From Verrucomicrobiota bacterium (GTDB taxonomy: Bacteria; Verrucomicrobiota; Verrucomicrobiia; Chthoniobacterales; UBA10450): a stretch of 61,472 nucleotides of DNA. The stretch covers positions 1-61,472 of the forward strand of contig QHQO01000019.1 in NCBI GenBank assembly GCA_003221195.1, given 5' to 3'. Positions 8,695-16,221 of this stretch are shown here, piece after piece. Under the pieces are notes generated by a model, which worked only from the letters and a program-made list of their open reading frames with translations, was not told the origin of the DNA and did not search any database. The position numbers were made by a program, and so were the translations under genes. The number at the start of each line of letters is the position of its first letter. The first letter of the stretch is position 1.

Positions 8695-9844
8695 ATGAAA
8701 ACAAATATGAAGAAGATGACGAATCAAGCAGTAACAATAATCGGGCTGACAACAGTCTTAAGCGCACTTGCGCTAGGATCAGCGTTTGGACAATCAGCCA
8801 GCAAGGCCGGAACCAGTGCTGTTGTACGATCTGCTCCGAACAATGTCACAGTGTTTGCCACCGGATTAAACAATCCCCGCGGTCTGAAGTTTGGGCCAGA
8901 TGGCAACCTTTATGTTGCGGAAGGGGGAATTGGCGGGGCGGACTCGACTGAAGGCTGTTGCGAACAGGTCATTCCTCCGGTTGGGCCGTACACAGGTAGC
9001 GTCACTGGCTCGCGCATCTCCAAGATCGATGCCAACGGCGTCCGCACGACGGCGGTGGACAATCTTCCCTCCAGCCAGACAAGTGCGACTACAGGCAACC
9101 TGACTAGCGGCGCAGCCGACATCGCCTTTATCGGAGAGACGCTTTACATCTTGCTCGCCGGCGCTGGCTGCTCATGGTGTGTCGCAGGTGCCGGAGATGC
9201 CCAACGGCCTACTCCGGGTTAATGCAGACGGCACCACGGAACTGATTGCTAACCTAAGCGCCTTTGTGAAGGCTAATCCTGTCGCTCACCCCAACCCTGG
9301 CGATTTTGAACCCGATGGAACTTGGTATAGCATGATCGCGCTTGGTGACACTCTGTACGCCGTCGAACCAAACCACGGCGAGCTCGACAAAATTACGGCC
9401 TCGGGTCAGATCTCTCGAATCGCAGATATTTCTGCGAGCCAGGGCCACATCGTGCCGACTGCGCTCGCCTATCACGGCAACTTCTACGTAGGAAATCTTA
9501 ATACTTTCCCCGTTGTTCCGGGTTCTTCCAAAATTTTGAAGATCACCCCCTCCGGTAATGTAACGGTCGCCATCGAGGGACTCACCACCGTCCTCGGTCT
9601 TCTTTTCGATGGAAGAGATCGCATGTACGTGTTGGAGACCAGCACGGCCCCCGGTGACCCCACGCCCTTTACTGGCAAAGTGATACGAGTGGATCGATCA
9701 GGCCATCAAACGGAGATCGCCTCGGGACTCTTCTTCCCCACCGGCATGACCTTGGGTCCAGATGGCGCGCTTTATGTCTCAAACGTTGGCTTTGGTCCGC
9801 CACCGGTTCGTCTGGGGGAGATTCTGAGAATCACAGTGCCGTAG
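8695..9844 (+). pseudogene. Exported ScyD/ScyE-like beta-propeller protein, one frameshift
   Basis: The first frame (8695-9222) encodes a signal peptide (residues about 10-33, LTTVLSALALGSAFGQ) and the start of an NHL-like propeller (NPRGLKFGPDGNLYVAEGG). The second frame, reached by about 9195, continues with NGLLRVNADGTTELIANL through FDGRDRMYVLETS to LGPDGALYVSNVGFG and a normal end. The shift lies near 9170-9200, in the sequence for LAGAGCS. Joined, the protein is about 380 residues, the usual length for the ScyD/ScyE family. That family is named after scytonemin clusters but is widespread and mostly uncharacterised. A strong ribosome-binding site, AAAGGAA, precedes the ATG. It may be a real broken gene or a one-base error. 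Confidence 0.75.
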
Positions 9845-9892
9845 CATACCAAAACAAGAAAAGGAAATTAACAAAGAACAAAAACAAGATCT

Positions 9893-10405
9893 ATGAAGAC
9901 ACAATTAATAAAGACGACTGTTAGACGAGCCCCAGTGGCTCTGTTGGTTTCAGCGGGCTTGCTCCTGCTTATCGCAGGGACTCAGGGCGACCCGGGACGC
10001 CGCCTCGAGCGAGACACCCTGGTCGGGGGAAAACTAGAAGGAGCATGGAATGTGACGGTGAACGTTTGCAATAACGGTCCCACCCTGACGAGGCTTAACA
10101 CCTTCATGTTCGGAGGCACGATGCAGGAATTCGCTGCTTTTGTCTCGCCTCCGCTGGCCGCGCCACGCGGTCCCGGCCACGGAGTTTGGGAGCATTCAAC
10201 CGACGGACATTACTCTTACACTGTAAAGTTTTTCGTCTTTAATGCAGGCGGCACGCTTGCGGGATGGCGTATAGAGATGCGGGATGTGGTTGTGGACGTT
10301 TCAGGAAGCAGTTATACCGCCACCGGGACGTCTCAACTCTACGATGTCAATGGCAACCCGGTAGGGCCTCCCATCTGCGCCACTGAAACAGCGACGCGTT
10401 TTTGA
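9893..10405 (+). CDS. Exported protein of unknown function
   Basis: 170 residues. It starts with a basic n-region and a hydrophobic signal segment (ALLVSAGLLLLIAGTQG). The mature part is rich in aromatic and small residues, with short beta-strand-like stretches (GAWNVTVNVCNNGPTL, HYSYTVKFFVFNAGG, EMRDVVVDVSGSSYTATGT). This suggests an all-beta, possibly lipocalin-like fold; that is a structural guess only. Two cysteines, near residues 58 and 164, could form a disulfide. It follows the propeller gene by 48 bases with an AAGGAAA ribosome-binding site and is probably co-transcribed with it. Copy D of the promoter-leader element lies downstream, so the next unit is transcribed separately. Confidence 0.7.
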   Translation: MKTQLIKTTVRRAPVALLVSAGLLLLIAGTQGDPGRRLERDTLVGGKLEGAWNVTVNVCNNGPTLTRLNTFMFGGTMQEFAAFVSPPLAAPRGPGHGVWEHSTDGHYSYTVKFFVFNAGGTLAGWRIEMRDVVVDVSGSSYTATGTSQLYDVNGNPVGPPICATETATRF

Positions 10406-10520
10406 TAGAACCGGCGTGTTTCCCGCCTGACAAAACAGGTTTGGTCCGCCATCCCTTCAAACATTCCGCTCTTTTAAGCCCATCAACTCTCAACTATCAA
10501 CCCTCAACTCGCACCCTCCA

Positions 10521-10690
10521 TATTATACTAAAGTTTAATAGACCAAGGTCCCATAGCGCGACCTGCCTCAAGCAGACTATTCTCGCGGTTCTAATGCCGG
10601 ACCAGAGTTCAGAATTTTTCCGATTCTGGAAAGATTTTTTCCAAACTTGGGCCGGCAAATTCTGGAGAAGGACGATGAAAGGAAGAAACA
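10521..10690 (+). promoter_or_regulatory. Promoter-leader element, copy D
   Basis: The most complete copy. Boxes TATTATACTAAAGTTTAATA and GACCAAGGTCCCATAG are followed by CTATTCTCGCGGTTCTAATG. The leader has TGCCGG (near 10575) complementary to CCGGCA (near 10652). Inside it is a hairpin CAGAAT-TTTTCCG-ATTCTG. A second complementarity, CCAGA with TCTGG just 3' of CCGGCA, cannot form as a nested stem, so it would be a pseudoknot or an alternative fold. A ribosome-binding site (ATGAAAGGAAGAAACAC) precedes the ATG at 10692. Confidence 0.75.
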
Positions 10691-10691
10691 C

Positions 10692-10869
10692 ATGAAAACA
10701 AGAACGAAATTTAATTATCCTCGGTTTCGTCACAGGCGGCATCCTTCAAATGAGACAAGGCTCACCTGCACCTGCCGGATTCAGTAAAATAGGAACCACT
10801 CAGTTTCAATACAGAGACCTGAATGGAAGGAATCAGGCTATTACCTTGGACGTTTATGAGAAGACCTAG
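10692..10869 (+). pseudogene. Small exported-protein remnant after copy D
   Basis: The ATG at 10692 opens MKTRTK, after which the plausible coding frame shifts by one base. It continues with LIILGFVTGGILQMRQGS (a signal-peptide-like stretch) and then FSKIGTTQFQYRDLNGRNQ, up to a TAG at 10867-10869. Beyond that stop, fifteen more sense codons follow in the same frame before a TGA. The good ribosome-binding site and the signal-like segment argue that this was a gene. The frame break and early stop argue that it is no longer intact. No family is recognised. The rest of 10406-10998 holds only copy D. Confidence 0.45.
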
Positions 10870-10998
10870 CTGGATGCCTGGGTAAATTCGACCGCAAAAA
10901 TCAAATGAAATGAGAACCCCGGCGCCTAGCCGCGTGTACGACTAAAGTCCCACGTCCTCCAAGCTTCAATCCAACCTACCTTCAGAACCAAAATAACT

Positions 10999-11745
10999 AT
11001 GAAGTCACTAACAAGTATCATCGCCATCACATTAATTAGCCTATTGCCGCTTACAGTTGTTCACGCGCAGGGAACAACGAAGCCCTCTGAAAAGAGTGCC
11101 GCACCCGCCGGCGCCGGCAAACGCACCGACGTTTATCATGTCCATTTCACCAAGGCCGCTCTCGGCAAAGCGGCTCAATTGGGCGATTGGCTAAAGACGC
11201 CTGATTCCAACAATCCGATGCCTAATCACTTTATTGTTTTGCGTCATCAGGATGGCGACGCCTGGGATTATGTGGTCATCACGCATCTGGGCCCAAAAGC
11301 GACCGTAGAGGCTGCTGGTACCGCTGTGCCTCCAGACAAACGTGACCTCAGCGCGTGGCATAACGATACGTTTGTGAACGGTCCCTCCTGGGAAGAGTTC
11401 ACTAAGGCCATGGGTATTGATGGTGACTCAGCGTCGAAGAGCTCGGGCTCGGTTTATTCTGTCTCTTACTATCGCCCTGCCCCCGGGCATCGTGAGCAAT
11501 TGGAAAAAGCGCTCAGCGAAGCCCCCGGAGCAAATGACACCAGTGCGGGCAACGTGTTGATGCAGCACTTGGAAGGCGGCCCCTGGACGTTCCTAACCAT
11601 TGCTCGCTACAATTCATGGGACGACTTTGCCACTGGGGAAAAAAATAGCGTGGCGCAGACCACCAAAAAGGACAGTCCCTGGTCGCGCATGCGTGAGCAC
11701 ACCGATTATCATACGGACACGCTCACGGACCGTATTTCGCCCTAA
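10999..11745 (+). CDS. Exported protein with two ferredoxin-like repeats
   Basis: 248 residues. A signal peptide occupies residues 1-23 (SIIAITLISLLPLTVVHAQ). Two similar segments follow a Pro/Ala-rich linker: residues 45-100 (DVYHVHFTKAALGKAAQLGD, then HFIVLRHQDG) and about 150-210 (VYSVSYYRPAPGHREQLEKA, then NVLMQHLEGGPW). Each has the strand-helix-strand pattern of the dimeric alpha/beta-barrel superfamily, as in NIPSNAP or EthD-like proteins. No catalytic residues can be assigned. The role is probably periplasmic but unknown. It stands alone, downstream of the remnant at 10692. Confidence 0.7.
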   Translation: MKSLTSIIAITLISLLPLTVVHAQGTTKPSEKSAAPAGAGKRTDVYHVHFTKAALGKAAQLGDWLKTPDSNNPMPNHFIVLRHQDGDAWDYVVITHLGPKATVEAAGTAVPPDKRDLSAWHNDTFVNGPSWEEFTKAMGIDGDSASKSSGSVYSVSYYRPAPGHREQLEKALSEAPGANDTSAGNVLMQHLEGGPWTFLTIARYNSWDDFATGEKNSVAQTTKKDSPWSRMREHTDYHTDTLTDRISP

Positions 11746-11861
11746 TTGCTGCTGGTTGGAAATCGGTAAAGCTGTCGGGCCGGTAGGCTGGTCAATCGAC
11801 TCTCATTTTCGTCACGGGATTGAGTTTGCCAGGTCACCACACAGCAGGCGCGTGCAAACGG

Positions 11862-12038
11862 TCATTTCCGGACGGTGGCCGGCTTGTTGGCGCGTCGGCG
11901 AATTGCCGCGCGTTTTCTTTGCCCTGCTCTGATCCGCGGGTGGGCAGCGCGCCATTCCCGCTGTTTCCGCGTGTAATACTCACGCCAGTATTCAGCGGTG
12001 CGTATTCGGGGTCGGCCACGCTTCTTAATCCTGTTCAT
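11862..12038 (-). CDS. Small basic protein with AT-hook-like motif
   Basis: 58 residues from ATG at 12038. It begins MNRIKKRGRPRIRTAEYWRE, in which KRGRPR is an AT-hook core. It continues with a very basic helical stretch (YYTRKQREWRAAHPRI) ending in RRANKPATVRK. The composition suggests nucleic-acid binding. I recognise no family, and the Shine-Dalgarno is weak, so this may be a chance frame. It lies between two genes pointing away from it. Confidence 0.35.
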   Translation of the reverse strand: MNRIKKRGRPRIRTAEYWREYYTRKQREWRAAHPRIRAGQRKRAAIRRRANKPATVRK

Positions 12039-12394
12039 TAGATCAAATAATCGACCGGGTGAAACCACAGATGGCCGAGGCCAATTGGGGGCGCCTCTAA
12101 TTTCTAACCCGCTTAATCAAGTGCGTTGCAGATTGCGTCCGCCTCGCCATGACCAAATGGTCCAGGACCACTGCGATCGTAAACCGGCGTTTTTCGCAAA
12201 AGTATTTGTCCTATCATGTTTCTACGGAAGTGGCGGAGCGAAGTTCTGGGAAACGTTGCAAAGAACAGAAGTATTAAGGTTCTAGCACGTGGCAAAACTG
12301 CTGACGAGAATTCTATGGGATTGACTCCGAAAGCTTTCGCGAGTTGAGAGCCTGCCTGAGCGAAGTCGACGGGTCAATCGCCCTACCTGCGTTG
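12039..12394. other. Intergenic stretch without recognised content
   Basis: About 356 bases between the small basic gene and the end of the LOG-family gene. It holds only a short palindrome (TGGTCC-A-GGACCA near 12159). No repeat shared with other loci and no convincing gene is seen. Confidence 0.35.
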
Positions 12395-13159
12395 TCACCC
12401 CTCGCCCAACAACGGAATGGGGCGTCGTCGGTGCATCACCCGTTTGAGACCGAATGGTTCGATCGCTTTGTTACGGATGTGCGCGATCGCTTCATCGACC
12501 GAATCGGTCGCGTAGATCAGTTTGAGATCGGAGGCAGCAATCATTCCTCGCTGCGCCATGGTTTCGATGAAATGTAGCAGCTCCTTCCAATAATCGGTTC
12601 CCATAATCACGATAGGAAAATTTTTGATCTTTCCGGTTTGAATCAAAGTGAGCGCTTCGAACAACTCATCGAGAGTGCCTGCGCCGCCGGGCATGACAAC
12701 AAAGGCGTAGGAATATTTAACCAGGAGCGTTTTGCGGGCGAAAAAGTAATGCATCCGCACACAGCGGTCGAGATAAGCGTTTGTCGGCTGCTCAGACGGC
12801 AATTCGATAGTGCAGCCAACAGAACGGCCGCCAGCGTCCCTGGCGCCCCGGTTTGCAGCTTCCATTATGCCGGGGCCGCCGCCGGTTATGACTGTGAAGC
12901 CGAGCCGCGCAATGGCAGCACCCATTTTTCTGGTCAGCTCGTAATGCGGATCGTCGCGGTTGATCCGGGCCGAGCCAAAAACAGTCACGCATGGACCAAC
13001 GAAATGAAGCGTGCGAAATCCGCGCAAGAAATCGCGCATCACTCGCAAGAGAGTGAAGAATTCAGCGAAACGCGAACGCGGTCCTTCCAAGAAAATTTCA
13101 TCCTCAGGTTCCGAAGGATCCGTGGTTAGCGTCGAGTGAGAGACCTCCGGCATTGCCAT
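12395..13159 (-). CDS. LOG family protein (cytokinin riboside monophosphate phosphoribohydrolase-like)
   Basis: About 254 residues from ATG at 13159. A Rossmann-like fold begins at PCVTVFGSARI. The family motifs are GGGPGIMEAANRGA and PGGAGTLDELFEALTLIQ, the second being the PGGxGTxxE signature of LOG/TIGR00730 proteins. Studied members release free bases from nucleoside monophosphates. Bacterial paralogs of this longer type are often annotated as AMP nucleosidase or lysine decarboxylase-like without proof. The upstream frame extends 52 codons further but is rich in Arg/Cys and unlike the family, so it was excluded. It is followed on the same strand, upstream, by the PGPGW-type gene. Confidence 0.85.
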   Translation of the reverse strand: MAMPEVSHSTLTTDPSEPEDEIFLEGPRSRFAEFFTLLRVMRDFLRGFRTLHFVGPCVTVFGSARINRDDPHYELTRKMGAAIARLGFTVITGGGPGIMEAANRGARDAGGRSVGCTIELPSEQPTNAYLDRCVRMHYFFARKTLLVKYSYAFVVMPGGAGTLDELFEALTLIQTGKIKNFPIVIMGTDYWKELLHFIETMAQRGMIAASDLKLIYATDSVDEAIAHIRNKAIEPFGLKRVMHRRRPIPLLGEG

Positions 13160-13221
13160 GGCCGAGTCGTCGTTAGTTTGTACGAAGAATTTGATTAATC
13201 TTACAGGCGAAAGACGTAAAG

Positions 13222-13536
13222 CTAAACGGCAGAATCGCGCGGCGCAGTGCGGCCGCGGCTGCCAACAACGTCGCTCGCCATTCGACGAACTTTTTTTAGC
13301 CAACGCCGCGCCCACGCGTACTCAGTGGCAAGAATAGCCAGTCCGACAGGAATGACGATGAACGCTGGTCCTGGTAAAACCAAGAGCGCAATGCCGATTA
13401 GGAGAACGGTCACTCCGACTACCGAGACGATCACGCGTCGGACAATCTTGATATTCTCGGTGCTCCAAATACTGGATAAACGTTTCATCCACGATGGCGA
13501 GCCGATTGACTGTTTATTGCGAGCGAGAGGCGTCAT
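13222..13536 (-). CDS. PGPGW-type small transmembrane protein
   Basis: 104 residues from ATG at 13536. A basic N-terminus leads to one long or two close hydrophobic segments (VIVSVVGVTVLLIGIALLVL, then FIVIPVGLAILATEYAWA). Between them lies the LPGPAF motif typical of the putative transmembrane protein PGPGW family. A positively charged C-terminal tail follows (ARRWLKKVRRMASD). Function is unknown; it is expected in the inner membrane. The same-strand LOG gene starts about 60 bases downstream, so the two may share a transcript. Confidence 0.75.
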   Translation of the reverse strand: MTPLARNKQSIGSPSWMKRLSSIWSTENIKIVRRVIVSVVGVTVLLIGIALLVLPGPAFIVIPVGLAILATEYAWARRWLKKVRRMASDVVGSRGRTAPRDSAV

Positions 13537-13622
13537 ATAGTAAAATCGTTCCTCACACCGGATTCGACCGGTGTTTGGGAAGGCAAGGTCTGCTTCAAAC
13601 GCCAAATCAATTTTTCTACTGA

Positions 13623-14114
13623 TTAGCCTTTGATAGCGGCGCGCAACCGGTCAAGAAGAGGTACCTGCGCCTGCTTAAGTTTTCGTCTGGCGACTTCTTC
13701 CGAAAAGAAGCACGCCTGATCGACTTCTGGAAATTTTTGGTATTTGCCCGAGTGTGCTGGCCATTCCAGTTCGAACAGATTTGACCTGCACTCGAACGAT
13801 TCTGGTAAATCGCCTTCGAACGCCCAGGCATGCACAGTTTTGCCGCCCTTTTGTATAATTGAGCCGAGCTCAATCCAACCGTGAGAGCTTTCGGGACGAA
13901 ATCCGACCTCTTCTTCAAATTCGATCTGGGCACGCGTCAGGAGATCTTCTTCCGGAGCCGCTTCACCCTTTGGGATCGTCCACGCACCGTCGTCTTTGTG
14001 GACGTGGAAGGGTCCACCGGGATGCGCCAGCAGAACTTCCAGTTTGTTTTTCCTGTGCCGGAACATGAGCAGGCCTGCGCTGATGCGGCTTCGGCGAGAT
14101 TTTGAGCTTCCCAT
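13623..14114 (-). CDS. NUDIX hydrolase
   Basis: 163 residues. The Nudix box is visible as GEAAPEEDLLTRAQIEFEEE followed by VGF, giving G-x5-E and EEE-VG. The usual Arg before the first catalytic Glu is replaced (IE instead of RE), while the metal-binding EExxE part remains. The protein begins with SAGLLMFRHRKNKLEVLLAH, and HPGGPF and WTIPKGE are typical of the diadenosine polyphosphate or nucleotide-cleaning subgroup. Substrate cannot be assigned. It lies four bases from the end of the downstream outer-membrane-type gene on the same strand, so the two are probably co-transcribed. Confidence 0.85.
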   Translation of the reverse strand: MGSSKSRRSRISAGLLMFRHRKNKLEVLLAHPGGPFHVHKDDGAWTIPKGEAAPEEDLLTRAQIEFEEEVGFRPESSHGWIELGSIIQKGGKTVHAWAFEGDLPESFECRSNLFELEWPAHSGKYQKFPEVDQACFFSEEVARRKLKQAQVPLLDRLRAAIKG

Positions 14115-14118
14115 GACA

Positions 14119-14847
14119 TCATTTTACGTCACCAACGCGCTCGCCGCCTTTTGTAAGAACGGCGTGGTTTTCTTTTTTATCGCCCCAAAGATGGAAAGTG
14201 TAGGTGAAAACTATGTAGCCGAACAGATCGTGCTTTGAACCATTGTTGACGTAGAGCGCGGGATTGAACTGAAAGTCTGGTGTGACGTTGCAGGTGAAAC
14301 CGATCGTCGATGAGTTTTCAGAGCCGCTTTGGAAATCGACCTGCAAGCGCCATCTCTCATTAAAGTCATAGGCATAGCCAAGAATTGCTTCGTTTTTGTA
14401 TCCAGCATGAATGGCTCCGGCGATGATCTTGTGATGCTCGGTGTAGTAGCCGGCTTCGATGAAGGGCTGGGGATCTACATTCAAGTGAGGCGACCAATTC
14501 ACAAATCCAACGGAAAGAAGAAAAGGCTCCTTCCTTAACAATCCGATCTCCGTTCCGAAGATCCACTCGTCCGGTTGAAATCCGCGAAAGACCGCTACCT
14601 CCGCCCGTTTCGTCAGGCCCAGCTCGGCTTGCAATTGATACGGATTCGCAATCCGCTTGTCTTGAATTTGCAGACTTAGAGAGAGATCCCCTTCTCCTTG
14701 CAAATCCGGCGTTACGATTTGACTCAAACCTTTTGTCGTGGCGAATGACGAAGGCGCGGTGGAAAGAGCAACGATGATGATCACGATGATCGTAAGGGGC
14801 CTGATTAACTCTTTGTTCGCCGTTCGTGTATGCAATGCGTTCCACAT
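14119..14847 (-). CDS. Predicted outer-membrane beta-barrel protein
   Basis: 242 residues. A signal peptide lies at residues about 15-37 (PLTIIVIIIVALSTAPSSFA). The remainder alternates short amphipathic strands with turns (LSLSLQIQDKRIANPYQLQA, AEVAVFRGFQPDEWIFGTEI, AILGYAYDFNERWRLQVDFQ). Near the end is an aromatic stretch, FGYIVFTYTFHLWGDKK, although the polypeptide continues about fifteen residues further. This pattern suggests a barrel of the transporter or OmpW-like kind. No specific family is recognised. It is divergent from ruvC, with 81 bases between start codons. Confidence 0.6.
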   Translation of the reverse strand: MWNALHTRTANKELIRPLTIIVIIIVALSTAPSSFATTKGLSQIVTPDLQGEGDLSLSLQIQDKRIANPYQLQAELGLTKRAEVAVFRGFQPDEWIFGTEIGLLRKEPFLLSVGFVNWSPHLNVDPQPFIEAGYYTEHHKIIAGAIHAGYKNEAILGYAYDFNERWRLQVDFQSGSENSSTIGFTCNVTPDFQFNPALYVNNGSKHDLFGYIVFTYTFHLWGDKKENHAVLTKGGERVGDVK

Positions 14848-14928
14848 TTTGCCGGCAGTAAAACGGTTGCCGAGGAACTTGTCGATTCCATGTTGAACCC
14901 GGACCGGGTGATTTTAAGATTAACGGTA

Positions 14929-15432
14929 ATGCGCGTGCTCGCCATTGACGCTTCTCTGCGCAACACCGGTGTTGCGATTGTCGATGCAAATAATGGCAAA
15001 CCGCGCTCCATCTATTTCGGAACGATTCACAATGCCAGCTCGATGCGGTCTTCATCCTGTCTGGTTGCGATTCGAGATCGGTTGGTTGAACTGATTCGGG
15101 AACACCAACCGGACTGTTGCGCGCTCGAATCGGTCATTTATGTACAAAGCCATAAGACCGCGATTCTTCTTGGAGCCGCGCGAGGCGCCGCCATCCTGGC
15201 GGCCGCAGAAAACGGATTGCCAGTTTTTGAATATTCTCCGAAACGAATCAAACAATCCGCCGTTGGGCGCGGCGCTGCCGGAAAAGATCAGGTATCGTTC
15301 ATGGTGCGCGCTCTTCTCGGTTTAACGGAAACGCCAGGCGCTGACGCTGCCGATGCGCTTGCGATTGGGTTGACGCATCTGCGCTCGCAGGAAGCAGTCG
15401 CCGTTGGCCTTCCAGGGGGGATGCAAATATGA
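14929..15432 (+). CDS. ruvC: Crossover junction endodeoxyribonuclease RuvC
   Basis: 167 residues. RuvC cuts Holliday junctions with RuvAB. Catalytic acidic residues are seen in LAIDASLRNTG (first Asp), CALESVIYVQ (Glu) and GADAADALAIGL (two Asp). The DNA-binding stretch KRIKQSAVGRGAAGKDQVS is also present. The ATG at 14929 fits the family start MRVLAIDASL; earlier in-frame ATGs add residues with no homology. The stop overlaps the lipB start (ATGA), so the two are translationally coupled. Confidence 0.95.
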   Translation: MRVLAIDASLRNTGVAIVDANNGKPRSIYFGTIHNASSMRSSSCLVAIRDRLVELIREHQPDCCALESVIYVQSHKTAILLGAARGAAILAAAENGLPVFEYSPKRIKQSAVGRGAAGKDQVSFMVRALLGLTETPGADAADALAIGLTHLRSQEAVAVGLPGGMQI

Positions 15433-16202
15433 ATGGAGGGGCGAGCTCCTGCGAGGCTGGCACCCGAGCGGAGTTGTACTCAGCAAAGACAGCGTCGCAG
15501 GAGCTCCGCCCTCCAGATCTTCACGTGCGCTGGCTTGGTCGGATGGAGTTCATACGCGCACTCGCGTTCCAGGAAGAAATTGTGTTGAAGAAGCGTGACG
15601 ATTCGTCAGTAGAAGATCAATTGCTTTTACTCGAGCATGAACCGGTTTACACCATTGGACGGACTCCAGATCACTCGAGTTTGTCCGCCCCGGGACGGAT
15701 TCGCCGTGGCGAACTGGGCGCTGCGCATTTGCCGCATCCCGTTTTCGCCATCAATCGCGGCGGCCAGGCCACTTATCACGGGCCGGGACAGCTCATGGGA
15801 TATCCGATTATCGATTTGCGCGGATGCGGTCAGGATTTGCATAAATATTTGCGCTGGCTCGAGCAACTGCTCATTGATCTTCTCGCGGCCTATGGGATTG
15901 CTTCTTCCCGGCGTGAATCGCTTACCGGAGTTTGGGTCGGCGACCGCAAGATCGCTTCCATCGGCGTAGGCATTCGTCATTGGATCACCATGCACGGCTT
16001 TGCATTGAATGTTTCAGGCGATCTTTCGCCTTTTGATCACATCGTTCCGTGCGGCATCAATAACGTTGCAATGACTTCCATGGAAAAAGAAACGGGCGCG
16101 GCATTTTCCGTTATCCGCGTTGCCGCTTCGATTGAGAAATTAGCACTTAATCAGATTGGTGATTTGCGCGTTATTCGAGAGGCACAATCGATTAACGTTT
16201 AA
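15429..16202 (+). CDS. lipB: Octanoyl-[acyl carrier protein] transferase
   Basis: LipB moves octanoate from ACP to lipoyl domains. The family core is complete: EHEPVYTIGR, INRGGQATYHGPGQLMGYPI, GVWVGDRKIASIGVGIRHW with the catalytic Lys, and HIVPCGINNVAMTS with the catalytic Cys. The start is unusual. The ATG overlaps the ruvC stop as ATGA, and the next 27 or so codons are the two arms of a REP-like hairpin (15434-15515), so the first 30 residues have no counterpart in the family. The normal N-terminus begins around LHVRWLGRMEF. The coupling supports use of this ATG, but a downstream start cannot be excluded. Confidence 0.93.
   Translation: MNGGASSCEAGTRAELYSAKTASQELRPPDLHVRWLGRMEFIRALAFQEEIVLKKRDDSSVEDQLLLLEHEPVYTIGRTPDHSSLSAPGRIRRGELGAAHLPHPVFAINRGGQATYHGPGQLMGYPIIDLRGCGQDLHKYLRWLEQLLIDLLAAYGIASSRRESLTGVWVGDRKIASIGVGIRHWITMHGFALNVSGDLSPFDHIVPCGINNVAMTSMEKETGAAFSVIRVAASIEKLALNQIGDLRVIREAQSINV
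15434..15515. repeat. REP-like hairpin inside the lipB 5' coding region
   Basis: Left arm GGAGGGGCGAGCTCCTGCGA and right arm TCGCAGGAGCTCCGCCCTCC are reverse complements except for two neighbouring bases, with about 40 bases between. Same arm family as 3664-3758. Confidence 0.75.
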
Positions 16203-16221
16203 GCAATAGAATCCACAGAAT

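Noticed and set aside
12395-13129. Long plus-strand frames opposite the LOG-family gene.
   Set aside because: Antisense frames of a GC-rich gene; the minus-strand protein has all family motifs.
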